A stretch of 64,000 nt of DNA from Pseudisothecium myosuroides (Eukaryota > Streptophyta > Bryopsida > Hypnales > Lembophyllaceae). The translations under genes were made by a program, and so were the position numbers. Every line of letters begins with the position of its first letter. Positions within the stretch are counted from its first letter, which is position 1. A model generated the notes under the pieces. The model did not search any database and was not told the origin of the DNA. It was given only the letters and a program-made list of their open reading frames with translations. Below are positions 12,211 through 24,336 of the stretch, piece after piece. The stretch lies in NCBI GenBank assembly GCA_951799445.1, contig OX637287.1, forward strand, positions 8,184,001-8,248,000, given 5' to 3'.

Positions 12211-13270
12211 CGTACAGAGTTATGCTAGTGTTGTAGAAGAAAATGGCAGGACGTTAAATCCGTCCCACAAAGTAGATGGGATTTACTCGGGGGAAAACGC
12301 AAGAATTTTTTTATTTGCCATAATTTTATTTTTTTCAAATTCTGAATTTATATTTGCAATTAGAGACCCCAAATTAGCTAGGGGAGGCCTACAACGTACC
12401 CTAGACACGGCTCAAAATAGGGGGCTTTTTTTTACTTTTATCCCCCAAAACGTCCCCCAAGAAAATGTAGCATGTGTAGAAAGGACCCCATCACTCATTA
12501 CCCATTAAAATTTGAAGGGGAATACAAGAAATACTCACCCCCTGTTCCTGTATTTTGTGGTTTGTTACCCTTGTCCTCCGTATTTAGTATGAACCTGTCT
12601 CCCAGCTCATTCAGGGTCTCTACTTAGTTCCAATAACCTAATTTGAATTTTCCAAATTTTATCATTGAAGGGAATAACTACCGGCATTTTCTTCTAGTAG
12701 TAGTACACCTAGTAGTAGAATGATGTACCAACATGTTCCTATCTTGAAGATCTAAGTAGTCCTATTCTAAATCCGGTATCCAGTGTAGATCCAGAAGCTA
12801 GAGTCCGTCCATGAAACTTGTGGCTTGTAGAACAGAGGGAGCTATCATTGAATGTACCCTCGACTGTACTGTACAAATGCCTGTTGTATCAAGTCTTATT
12901 AGAGTTGGAGGAGCATTTCCAAAGGCATACAATAGCTTGGTGCGATAAATTGGCAACAACTAAAAACAGCAGCAACGGAGTCCGATCCGTCACATTCCTG
13001 GTGGCCATTATTTGGGTGGTTTCGTTGTTTCTTGAGCAGGCTGGCTGGATCCACCACACCGGCCATGTGACTGGGTCCGGAATAATACATAAAAAGAGAA
13101 CTGCACTACATTGCTTCCGCTCAACTTCAGCTCAGGCAATGGCAGGATAATAGGCTATTCAGTTGGCAAGCAAATGAATGGCAGGGGGGGTGAGTTTCAA
13201 TGGAGGCTTGCAACCAGCTATGGATGGTATTTTATCAATCAGTACTGACTAACACTGCGTGCTTCAACTA
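12211..13270. other. Intergenic, nothing recognised
   Basis: ORFs at 12197-12508 and 12818-13150 have no domain signature. No TIR structure was found between O1 and H1. Confidence 0.4.
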
Positions 13271-13408
13271 AGGTAGACGCACCTATTCCTGTCCGTGTAC
13301 CCCATTATGTCGTCATGTATGAATGCAATACATTCTAGAAACAAAATGTGCACCTTTGCTACATACTGATGGAGTGATGTAAATGGATGGGAATGGGTGC
13401 GCCTACCT
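13271..13408. mobile_element. Family H MITE copy H1
   Basis: This 138-bp element has ends AGGTAGACGCACC and GGTGCGCCTACCT and TA on both sides. It shares the internal ACATTCTAGAAA..AAATGTGCACC segment with H3. The TA duplication suggests a Tc1/mariner-type origin. Confidence 0.7.
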
Positions 13409-13865
13409 TATAGGTTGATTTATTGGAATAGTGCAATTGATCACAATCACACTATTTGGAATATAATAATTAAATACTACCAGTATTACAAGCTGAAATA
13501 CCATTGCATGACAAGATTTTGGATGTTTTCTGAGTTTTACTAGCTTTGATTTCTATTTTGAACTGTTTTTTCAAGTATTGAGTCTAATTTTTTTTTCTAT
13601 ATTTTTAATTCTAAATAGAAATTTTGAACTCAAGTAGGTTATTTTCATTAAATATTTTGTCGATGTTTTCAAATTGCAACTGTGTTTTTTTCCCAACTCT
13701 ACAAGCTAACAAAGAACTAATCAACAGTTCTCCGCAAACATTGTTACATTGTGTTATTTTTGACAATTTATTTTTTGGGTAACATTGATTATGCACCTTT
13801 GTTAACCCCCTAAATGCCCAAGGCACCATATTTTGGTGTTGACTAAACTTTGAAGCCACATGTCT

Positions 13866-15215
13866 CTATAGCATTGCCCCAATAGAATCAACCTACTCAA
13901 TTTCATCTTATTAACTGTGGATGTATTTTCTATCAATGCAAAGCTTTATCTTCTTCAATGAAGACCAGATGAATAATTTAGAAGAGGATGCAATAGTCAT
14001 TCCTACTAAAGAGTGCCCCTCAAATATACACTTATTTCAAAAATTAGTTTTAAATTACGACTATCAATATTTAATATTCGTGAAGGTTTATAAAAGGTCT
14101 CTCCAACCAAGATGTTTTAGGAAGAATATTTTCTTCAATCCAAATATTATAGAAAGAATAATCCTCTCCTCTTGCCTAGATAAAATTGAATACAAGACAC
14201 CAATAAGTAATGTATTGCTTCACTTGGTAGAGAATCAAAGCATGTTCTTGTATTGACTCAAAATATAAAAGACCTAAGTTGTGAGTCTTTCAAAAATGTT
14301 CTTTAGTATAGGGAGTAGAAATTGAAAAAAAACACTAGCCGATAAGAGACCTTGTCCTGTATCACTATCACTATAATTAATGATATATGTCAAGGTAGCA
14401 TGGCTTGGTGAATGGATTCATTGAATTCCACAAGGTGAAAAAATGAGTCTTGCAAGCTATTTCTTTTTTTCTATTTGCCATTCTTTCATTCATTAATTCA
14501 AACACCCACTAATACCAACCTAATCAAACTTCATCATATTCATTATGAATCCAGCTTCTATTAATATATAATCTCCTCCCTTTTATTAACAAGCAATAAG
14601 ACGATGCAATGGTCATTTTCACTCAAACACCTAAACTAGCAGCTTGTTTATATCCAAAAACTTTGGGTTGGAGCCCAAAGAAATGGAGTGTTTTGATTGG
14701 AAGAGAGCTATGGTACCATAGTGAAGGGGGGGGGGAGTATTAGTGTTACTTGCAAAATTAGTAACAATGTTAAATTTTATTTTTGAGTAATTGGTATAAT
14801 GCAATAATATTTCAACCTATACTAATTCAAAAATGTCTATCTTTGGTAAATGAATGTCACAAGCACTAGTAGGAGAAATCAATCTACACTTCTATGTGCA
14901 AATAGGGGTGGGTGTGTGATTGGTTTTGGCAGTTTTATTTGGAAAATAGAAAAATATTCCAAGACTTGAAGATATCTTAGACAACATGCAGATTTTGATA
15001 TTCTTATGGACCACAAATTAAATCGTTCAACTTACCATGGTTCACCACAATTGCTTGGAAATTAGTGTAGGAAATTTTGTTACCACTTTGGAGCGGAACT
15101 CATAGGTTGTGTTTCATGACGTTGCCGATTTTCACTCCCACTGATAGGCCGATGTAGGATTGGACTCCCCCTTTTGTATGGTGGCTTTTTGTGATGGAGT
15201 ACGGCCACCCCATGG
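13866..15215 (+). repeat. Tandem large duplication, copy 1
   Basis: About 1.35 kb matches 15325..16634 at an offset of about 1.41-1.46 kb. Anchors: ATCAATGCAAAGCTTTATCT, AGAATATTTTCTTCAATCCA, GGATTCATTGA, TTTTGTTACCACTTTGGAGC, and the end GAGTACGGCCACCCCATG. An ORF at 13921-14256 is conserved with copy 2 only as a DNA repeat; no domain is recognised. Confidence 0.75.
14739..14870 (-). repeat. Dispersed repeat family V (copy in duplication 1)
   Basis: This about 130-bp segment, with AGTAACA..GTTAAATTTT and GCAATAATATTTCAA, matches the reverse complement of 49068..49205. A sister copy lies at 16139..16282. Confidence 0.5.
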
Positions 15216-15324
15216 ATGTTTTTTTGCCAATTTTTTTTTACATTGATCAAGAATAGAAAGTGACTTTTTTTTTGGCTATTCCAAGATGTTTGAAACAAAC
15301 AACCATACAATGAGAGAACATTCT

Positions 15325-16634
15325 TTAGAGCATTGTTTCACTATAATTAACCTATTCAAATTCATCACATTGACTATAGATGTATTTTTTGTCAATGCAA
15401 AGCTTTATCTTCTTTAGTCAAGCCAACAAATAGTTTAGAAGAGGATGCAATAGTAATTCCTATTAATTTGTGCCTTTCATGTATCTTATTATTTCAAAAA
15501 TTAATTTAAATTACTACTATTAGTACTTAATATTCTTGAAGGTTAGAAAAATGTCTCTTCAACTAAGGTATATTAGAAAGAATATTTTCTTCAATCCAAA
15601 TACTATGGAAAGAATAATCCTCCCCTATTGCTTAGATAAAATTAAATATAAGACGTCAATAAGTAATGTTTTGCCTCACTTGGTGGAGACTCATGAATCA
15701 AAGCATGTTCTTAAATTGGCCAAAAATGTAAATTACCTAAGTTGGGAGTCTTTCAAAAATGTTATTTAGTGTAGGGAGTAGAAATTGAAACAAATCACTA
15801 GCCAATGAGAGACCTTGTCTTGTATCATTGTCCCTATAATTAATAGTATAAGGTAGTATGGCTCAGTGAATGGATTCATTGATTTCCACAAGGTGGAAAA
15901 GGAGTCTTGCAAGCTACTTATTTCTCTCCATTTGCCATTCTTTCATTCATTGATTCTAACACCCGCTAATACCAACCTACTCAAACTTCAGCATATTTAT
16001 TATAAATCTAGCTTCTATTAAATCTAACCTCCATTTAATACATAATCTCCTCCCTTTTTTATTGCCAAGCAACAAGAGAAAGCAATGGTCATTTTCACTC
16101 AAGCACCTAAACTAGTTTGTCCTAATAGTGAGAGGGGGAATATTAGTGTCACCTACAAAATTAGTAACACTAGTCAAAATTTTACTTTTGCAGTGTAATT
16201 TGGTATATTGCAATAATATTTCAAACTACACTAATTCAAAAGAGTGTATCTTTGCCTGCAAATTATTGTCACAAACACTGTAAAGAGAAATCAATCTACA
16301 CTTCCATGTGCAAATAGGGAGGGAGGGGATCAATAGTTTTCAGTTTTATTCCGTAAATTGAAATATCTTCCAAGACTTGAAGATATCTTGGACAACATGC
16401 AGATTCTAAAATTCCTTATGGACCACAAATTAAATCGTTCATCGACTTACCAGCATGGTTCGCCGTGATTGCTTGGAAATCAGTGTAGAAAATTTTGTTA
16501 CCACTTTGGAGCGGAACTTACGGGTCGTGTTTCGTGACGTTGCCAATTTTCACTCCCATTGTTAGGCCAATGCAGGATTGGACCTCCCCCTTTTGTACGG
16601 TGGCTTTTTTGTGATGGAGTACGGCCACCCCATG
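15325..16634 (+). repeat. Tandem large duplication, copy 2
   Basis: Second copy of the unit at 13866..15215, ending at the same CCACCCCATG. Beyond it the two flanks diverge at once, which marks a sharp repeat edge. It contains a family V segment like copy 1. Confidence 0.75.
16139..16282 (-). repeat. Dispersed repeat family V (copy in duplication 2)
   Basis: TTAGTGTCACCTACAAAATT to CAAACACTG corresponds to the reverse complement of the copies at 43590-43935 and 49068-49205. Confidence 0.5.
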
Positions 16635-17290
16635 CCGGGAGTTGGGACTTGGCTTTGCATAAGAAGCAACTGCTCTCACCTCTCTCTCACTCTCCCTGTT
16701 TGTGTGCCCGGCGGGGAGCCCACTGTGTTCCAATGGGGAGAACGACGCTTAACCACTGGTGGGACGCCTTGGCTCCCAATGGGAACAACTTGCTCCTGGT
16801 CAGCAAGGAAAATGAAGTGCGCCCGCTTGCCGAGAGACGCGCCTGCACCATGAGTGTGATTTTGGTTCTAACTTATCACCCCTCTTTCATGGCCCATGCA
16901 CCGATTGGCCACCAACCAACTGAACTGCGTCTAGTATTCCACTCCCATCTAACTATCTTTTAGAAGATATGGCGAAGTTTTTCCATGGTGCGTAAAGGTA
17001 GGAGCAGCAGGGTTTTTTTGAGCGAAAAATCGCTAGAAAGTGGTGAAAAATAATCCGCTCAATTATTGTATAAAGAAATGGCACAGTTTGAGAATAAGGA
17101 AATCACGTGTTTGCTACCACATCTTGGGACGGATCGCTCAAAATTGGATGAATGTACATCATTTTGGATGAATAAATGAAACTTCATCCACAAATTGTAA
17201 GTTTCATCCATTTCTAAGGATGTAAGTAGCTCCATCCTTTCAGAGATTATCACTTTGTGTACTACCTAAATTAAATGGAAAAAAAACCCT
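16635..17290. other. GC-rich then AT-rich spacer, no gene
   Basis: 16635-16960 is GC-rich (CTCTCTCTCACTCTCCC, GTGCCCGGCGGGGAGCC) and starts exactly where the tandem duplication ends. ORFs in it lack domains. Confidence 0.4.
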
Positions 17291-17607
17291 GGGTAGGAGG
17301 TTAGTAAAGTGCCCATTGAAAGGCTGGAAATTTAAATTTGGAGGAGGTTAGGGTTCTTGGAATATTTTTCAATAAATTTTTCTTGAAAGGCAAATGAATT
17401 GGCATCTAACACAAGTTATTTTGTAGATTTTGAAGCTTTGTGGAATTAGTTATGGATTTTTGAAGTTGAAATGTGGAGGTCACTAGAAGTGTTCACTTCT
17501 TGAAATGTACACTATTTGTACATTGTTGGTGGGCAACGAAAAAGAAAAATATACCTTTGTATTAGAAGACGCTTTTAGAACTTGAGCGTTTTATGGACCT
17601 CCTACTT
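17291..17607. mobile_element. Family I TIR element copy I1
   Basis: The ends GGGTAGGAGGTTAGTAAAG and TTTATGGACCTCCTACTT form an imperfect inverted repeat. The interior, including TTGGCATCTAACACAAGT and GGAATTAGTTA, matches I2. Confidence 0.6.
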
Positions 17608-18030
17608 TACACCACGACCAACCAAGGAGAACTAAGTCCTCATTACCCCCCACCCAAAGATTTTCAAAGGGACGAGAGTGAAATTTGCCCCCTAGCTATT
17701 TTGTGGTTGGTTATTTTTGGTATTCCTAGATTTCTCATAACTCATTTGTGGTCTCAAATTCCAAGTATGAATTTAAATTTTCCAAATTTGATCATTGGTG
17801 GTAAATAATAATATTTGATGTTTCTCCAAGGATGAAAAAAATGCAATGGGTGAAAACTAACCCTATATCTTTTGATTTATTGAATTATATCTTTTGTTAA
17901 CAATGGAGTAAACATCCAATTGTTTCAAGTGAGGAGGAATAGAAAAGGGTTGAAGAAAGGGGAGAGAAGGAAAAAAAAAGCTCAATTGCACTGAACATGT
18001 TCAGTTGGAAAAGAAAGGAAAAATTAGTTA

Positions 18031-18111
18031 CTCCCTTTGTCTCGAAATAAAACCAGTGTTTCCTTTGTATTTTACAAAGGAAACACTGGTTTTATTTTGA
18101 GACAAAGGGAG
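18031..18111. mobile_element. Stowaway-like hairpin MITE K1
   Basis: Two 39-nt arms around a TTT loop match at 38 of 39 positions. The tips are CTCCCTTTGTCTC and GAGACAAAGGGAG, flanked by TA. The tip resembles the Stowaway consensus (CTCCCTCCGTC). Confidence 0.8.
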
Positions 18112-18240
18112 TAATTAATAATTTGGCTTCAGTGGATAGGCATGCCATGTGCATTGCGTCCCTTAACACTGAATTAGATATCCACAAGTCCAGCTTATCT
18201 GGCCAAACCCATATTTGGCTCCTACAAGTCTACAACTATG

Positions 18241-18507
18241 GTGGGCACCCCTAAAACCGCCCCCTTTTGCTACTGTGCCTAGGTACTACCTATTATTAGA
18301 CTAGTCAAATTTTCATATTTTCTTGTTGGCAAGTGAAAGGAGGTTCCAATGCACCAAAGAATACAATGTTTGGATACATTATGCAAAAATTATGAAGGGT
18401 CAAAGTTGGTTTCGAAATTGTTTCTTCCACACATGTACATATTGATTTTGGAGATGTATCCATAGTAATGATGGCAGTTTTGGGTCAGTGACACATTGGG
18501 GGTGCCT
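18241..18507 (-). mobile_element. Family O TIR element O2
   Basis: It runs from GTGGGCACCCCTAAAACCG to GGGGGTGCC. The interior is the reverse complement of O1. It provides the near-empty counterpart of the site into which A6 inserted in O4 (TACATATTGATTTTGGAGA near 18437). Confidence 0.55.
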
Positions 18508-18619
18508 TATGTAAACATGCATGGATCTAGGTTTGGACACTGCCCTGAATTCAATACTCTTGTGGGTTCAATATTCAAATACTGTAGGTATTGAATTACA
18601 CTAATTTATACAAACTTAA

Positions 18620-18880
18620 CCCTTGAACGCCGCGGCGGATGTTTTGTGTTTGATGGATGACAGGGAATCAAATTGTATAGGATAGAAATGCAACTATTCA
18701 TCTTCAAAATTTGTTGTGGAAAGGGAAGATCTTCTACAATAGCTTAACTTCCAATGAGTGCTCTTGCAATTTTGGAGGCTAATGATTGACATGGTAATTA
18801 AAAAAAGGTAAAAGAAAAGAAAAGGAAAAGGAAAAGAAAAGAAAACATATTTTGAGGGTCACCCCTTCGCCGTTTAAGGG
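18620..18880 (+). mobile_element. Family B copy B3, uninterrupted
   Basis: This 261-bp element is flanked by TTAA at 18616-18619 and 18881-18884. The ends CCCTTGAACGCCG and CGCCGTTTAAGGG form an inverted repeat. It carries an internal A/G-rich tract (about 18798-18845) and no ORF. It gives the empty-site structure for A insertions into B. Confidence 0.75.
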
Positions 18881-18937
18881 TTAAACAATAGCTATGATCA
18901 AAGTAATCTTGAGCCAAACCAGCCAATATTTGAATTT

Positions 18938-18938
18938 A

Positions 18939-18999
<61 letters not shown>
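18938..18999. repeat. TTA trinucleotide microsatellite
   Basis: About 20 uninterrupted ATT/TTA units just downstream of B3. Confidence 0.95.
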
Positions 19000-19094
19000 T
19001 ATTGGTTATTAGTTGAAATATTTAAATTTTTTTCTGCTTTTTTAATTCAAGATAGTGAATTTTTAGAAGTATTGATTGATATAGCCCTTGTTAA

Positions 19095-20019
19095 CTTCTA
19101 AAGGAATTTGATGTTTTTAGGCCCAAAACTACTTCAAAGTACTCGTACCCAAAGCAAGGCTAAAATCTTCATTTATATTTATTCATCATCAAATTGAGAC
19201 ATAAAATCTTTTAGTTAACTTTTTAGAGCTTCCTCTCCTAAAATTTCACAATAAAAACTTTACCAATTGCAAGATCATGATGCTTGAATTTAAAAAAGAA
19301 GCACATTCAACCCTTCCCAAATGGTAGGGTTTCATTTTTCAAACTTTTTATCCCGAAATGTGTAAATCCTACAACTTGCAACTCTCCATAGTATGTTGAA
19401 GAAATAAGTTGGGAATACATATAAAACGTTTAAATAAAAAATATTTCATATTCATTCTTGAAAAAAATAGTATGTAGAATGAAGTAGAAAATAATTGAAA
19501 ATACTAAATTGTCAAGAATTTAGTCTTGGAATTGAAATATTCCAATCCCAATGGTTTTGATGTTGTAATAAACAATCTACATCCTATGATTTTACATTAT
19601 TTCCAAAATATTGAAAATTGAATTAAATAATAAACTTCAAAGTTTATTTTAGAGTAGAGATTCTATAACTACCATCGAACTAAAACTCTTCATAACTTTT
19701 ATCTCATTAATCAGAAAGGAATGATTCAAAGCTTTTCATTTATATATAAATATTGGAAAACCAAGTTCAAATATTTATTTTTTGAAAAAGTGATTTTTTT
19801 TAGCTATCTTTGTTGCCCTGGCAGCAAAGGAAACTATATATATTATACAATAACTTTTTAACCATGTAGTCAAAAGTTATGAAAATTGTTGCGCCTTAAA
19901 GCTACTCTTCAACCACATGTTGTATGAGAATTTCAAAGTCAAAAAATGAAAATTTCGTTTGTAAATGGATGACCAAAAATGCTATATTGCTAAAAAATGC
20001 TACTCAGTCTTTAAAGGAG
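19095..20019 (+). mobile_element. Family A copy A7, strongly diverged
   Basis: TTAA-CTTCTAAAGGAATTTG at 19091 and CAGTCTTTAAAGGAG-TAA at the right give 925 bp, the usual family length. The interior keeps traces such as the CATGTAGTCAAAAGTTATGAAA segment near 19863 that parallels the other copies. This is an older copy. Confidence 0.5.
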
Positions 20020-20024
20020 TAATA

Positions 20025-20947
20025 TGTTTAGTTTGCCATGTGGGATTTTCTTGTGGGGGCTTGGATCTTTTATTTGAACAATGCAACAAATGTTTCTATT
20101 AGTGCTTTTGTAATTATATAAGTGGGACAAATTGCATTTTTCATTCTATGTCACTATAAATGCATAATTTGATACAAATATACAAGTGATAATTGCACTA
20201 TCAAAATTTAGCCACTACAAAAGTCTTAATTTTATTGAAAAAATTGTAGAAAGGGATACAAAAAAAAACTTTTTCATCAAATGAATCTAGATTTTGTATT
20301 CATAATTTATGAATGAAAATAAATTTAAGAAAAAATGGTTTTGCTCATGGAAGTTGTACAAGTGAAGGAAACATATGCAAGTGTAGAATAATTTCAAAAA
20401 TGAGTACATGATGGATTCTATTATTGCCACTAGTGAAAAGTGTTAGAATCAAAAAAATTAACTACACTAGAGTAAGTTAGTTAGAATGCAATCGCTACAT
20501 TCCATTCTAAAGTTGTGTTCCCTTCGAATTTATGTGATTTAAATTTATTTTGTGAATAATGGCACAATAGTATTTATAATGTCTCGCTAAATAGAATGAA
20601 GAATGTAGCAAGGCACATACAAAAGTTATTCAATGAAAAACATCATTAGACCAAATATTTAGGCTCAGTCACTACAACTAGCTTACTTTATAAGTACTAA
20701 GCTTACATTACTACTTCCACACAAAAATGTCCAAACTTTTTGAACAATCTATTGTAAAGAAATTTTGGAATTTAGGGCCATTGCTTCAAATGATATACAA
20801 AGCAACCTATGAAATTTGGTCAAATTAGAATACAATTCTCAAGATTCCATAATGAATGAATTTTATAATTATGTATTCATTCATTTTTTGAAAACTGATG
20901 ATGTATTAAAAATAAATAAAAAAAGAGCATTAATCAAGGTCACTCTA
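20025..20947. other. AT-rich intergenic, nothing recognised
   Basis: No ORF, TIR or repeat of note between A7 and S2. Confidence 0.4.
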
Positions 20948-20950
20948 TTA

Positions 20951-21366
20951 GGGCCTCCTTACGTGTTGGATAAGTGGGCAAATGCATTGTTGCACTTTGC
21001 CCAGACTCGGTGGAATAAAACCACCCACCCAACTAATTTACACTATCATGTGATGAGCGCTGGTGATACAAGTGACCGTTTCATTTATTTAAAATAAATA
21101 AACATAAAAGCAATCGCCGATCCAATTCCCAAGATCTCCTTCAATAGCCAAATAGGATATTTTAAACAACTTTGTATGTCCAACATTGAAAAGACATTAC
21201 CGATATCGGTCAAGACCAAGCATGTTTTTAACTGCCACCCTGTCCTTGCATCGTTAGAAATTCCTCCTTGATCAGTGCTAAAGTTTGCCCACATGTTACT
21301 CAATAGGCTAAAATTTTGGCCTATAGTGATTAGGTTTGCCCACTATGCTCATGTGTAAGCCTGCCC
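20951..21366. mobile_element. Tourist-like MITE S2
   Basis: TTA-GGGCCTCCTTACGTG on the left and CATGTGTAAGCCTGCCC-TTA on the right bound 416 bp. It shares tips and target with S1, and inner arms GTGGGCAAATGC and GTTTGCCCAC extend the symmetry. Confidence 0.65.
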
Positions 21367-21429
21367 TTAGAGTGATGACACAATCAAGAAACTGAGAAGA
21401 CTTGAATGGAATAAATTGTATGGATCTTT

Positions 21430-21835
21430 CATTGTTAACTCAATGTTTTACAATCTCTAATTTTGCCAATGTACATTCTTAGAACATCCAATTTTGTCAG
21501 TCTCTGTATTTTAAAATATCCAATCATGTTAGTCTCCATATTTTAAAGTATCCAATCCTGACAATCTCAATGGCAGCTGACTTTGTTGTATATTGTATGG
21601 GTTGGTCATAGGCCATTTATCACTATACTATACCTAACAGTTGTCTTTTCTCCCTATACCTGAAGCCCAACTATTAGCTTGTTACTTGTCAATGCCATTT
21701 CATTCTTATTAAATTCACCTTTAGTAAACTATACCTACCAGCTATATCTTCTCATTGTACCTAAAGCCCAATAACTACCCTATAACCTGTCAATGCCATT
21801 TCATCTTTATTAAATTCACCTTCTTGCGTCACTAT
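21430..21835. repeat. Short tandem duplications
   Basis: Three units of about 34 bp with ATCCAAT.TTG.CAGTCTC (21484-21575) are followed by two units of about 104 bp (21636-21720 and 21741-21830) sharing TGTCAATGCCATTTCAT.CT and TTATTAAATTCACCTT. A diverged third copy lies near 22435-22510. Confidence 0.55.
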
Positions 21836-21839
21836 AAGT

Positions 21840-24332
21840 GTATGACAATTGTAAATGACTCCACCTTCAAACATATAGTGAGAAAAAAATGTAATAACGT
21901 TATGTCCCGAATATAAAGATTTTAGATTTTGAAGCCAAACAACAATTTTGTCAAAATATAAAAATATAAAAATATAAACAAATTTAATTTAATTTTTTTA
22001 TTGATTAAAAATATTTCAAAAAAATCACAAAAAAAACAATAAATTTTGAGGAATATCCATTATGATGAACTCTAAACTATGAAAATATATAATTATTTAT
22101 AGTAAATGCTATGAAACTCAATTGTCTATTGAGTCTTTTTAATATAATATCCAATTCCATCAATCCATCAATTTCAATGGCAACCAACTTCATTGTTTAT
22201 AGTATTGGTCATTCTCACTATTATATACCCATAACATTATTAAAGATGGTATGTGGTCTCCAAAATGCTCTAGAAGGCCCAAAAATATAGGCTCAAAAGT
22301 GAAGAAATTATCTCTAGAGGTGTCCAAACCCCTTTGGCCACCTTATATTATGACATTCATTAATAGATACCTAGCTCTTCCTTCAAGTTAAAGGGAGTAT
22401 AGAATATTATAAAAAAAGTTATGACCTACCACTTTTCTTGTCTCTGTTAGTATACTTTAAACCCTATTAGTATCCAGTAACTTATAAGTGCCATTTCATC
22501 TTTCTTGGTTTATCCTCTTGTATAAGACATCTCCAATATACTCTACTTCCAATCTTTTATTGAGTAAAACTTTCAACCCTAGATAATAATGTTATGAATA
22601 GACTATGAAGATTGTTGATTTCTAATTTGAAGAACAATTTCTTGAAAAATATTCCAAAAAATAGATGTTAAATGAATTCGTTTCTCTACAACTGCATTGA
22701 TTTGTTTTAATAGTGAATGTTACAAAACAAGCTTATATATGGTTACAACTTTTTACAAGGGACAAATACATTTACCAATGATATTTGTAAGGACTCTTTT
22801 ACATAAATAGCAGTGGTACACATATAATGGATAAAAATATTCCTCCATTGAAAAAAGTAATAACTTATAATATGTAAGTTCATTTTGTTACAATCACTAA
22901 TAGGACACTAAATCAATGTATTATAAAGTGCAACTTAGTAACTTAATAATGAAATTTGAACAAAAGTTGAAAAATAAGAGCTATAATTTATCTACATACG
23001 AGTGAATCTACTACTACACAAAATTAATATCTTTTAATAGTATTTGAAACCAAATATTGAAAAATTCTTCTAAATTTGATTGTGGATTGAATATTTGTGA
23101 CTTTAAAAGAATTTTTTTACCTCAAAAAAATTAATCTTCAATATTTTAATTTTTTAAAGATTTTATTTAAACTTATTAGATCAAGTCAATTTTAAAGGAT
23201 AGAACAATTTATGAATTGGAAAGGGTTGCTTTCCAAAGTGCAATAAACTTAAACATTTCAAATAATAGAATATTTGGAAAAACAATTTTTGAAAATTTAT
23301 ACAATAAAAACATATACAAATGTTTACAAAAGTTCATATGGATGAAGAAAACAAGATTTTGCATTTGGAACATGATGGCGTTTATTTATTGTTCAATTAT
23401 TTATTCACCTATTCAATTGAGGATTGACCAATGTTTATTGGTAAAATTTAAAATCATAAATTTAATATTCTAAGGCTTCTTGCAAATTAAATGTAGATGA
23501 TTTTTTCAAGATCTTTTAATATTATTTTAAAATAGAAATTCAAAAGTTATATTGTACTTTTTAAATGTTTCTACATTATTATTTATTTAAGTCAATCTTG
23601 AAAGGTCATTTATAAAACTAAAATCTTGAAAAGTCACTTTAAAATAGAATATTTTCAAATTAATGATTTGTAATTAATGACCTACAATTTATAGATCTAT
23701 AATTTATAAATGTTAAGAAAATAAATTGGAATTTTATTAAAAATTAAATGAATAAATATAACTGGACTTTATATGTAAGAGAAATGTTTAAATTATTCAT
23801 CATCTAAAAAATGCCAATGCTTGTTTAATTACAAATTAACCTTCAAATTTTTTTTAAGCTCCATTGAAAGCTTGGCTAGGTTAATATGAAGTCAGTTTAA
23901 GTAGATGAAAGTGAATTTATTACCAAAGATGCACATTTCTATAAGCTTCACTCAAAATTTAAAATTATATTGATTTCAATGAGGTATTTGAGTCAAAGGT
24001 TATGGGCTCAAAAGTCTTTACGCAAACAAGCAATGAATTTTTTTCATTAACTTTGAATCCTTGTATCTCACAACCTATAAAGCTAAATAGATCATCCCGG
24101 TGTTTAAAAAAAAAATTAAAAAAAAAGTTGAATAGGATGAAATTTTTTTAACACATTCTCATAATAGTGTAGGAAAATTATATGTGGTTGAAAATGATTT
24201 TTTTTTCCAGTTTCACTCAAATCACTAAACATTGTTCTAAAATGGCAATTGTAGAACAATTTTAGAACCATTAGCATAAATTCTAGTGTGAAATCATGTT
24301 TTTTGAGTGTGTGGCAGTAGTGGTGTACTTAA
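21840..24332. other. Very AT-rich intergenic
   Basis: Only chance ORFs and A/T runs; one 85-codon ORF (23216-23473) has no recognisable feature. Confidence 0.4.
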
Positions 24333-24336
24333 TTAA

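Noticed and set aside
13921..15769. ORFs at 13921-14256 and 15536-15769 that resemble each other
   Set aside because: Similarity follows from the underlying DNA duplication; no recognised protein family. Kept only as a finding to test by dN/dS.
16559..16963. 134-codon plus-strand ORF
   Set aside because: It crosses the sharp edge of the tandem duplication into unrelated GC-rich DNA, so the frame is accidental.
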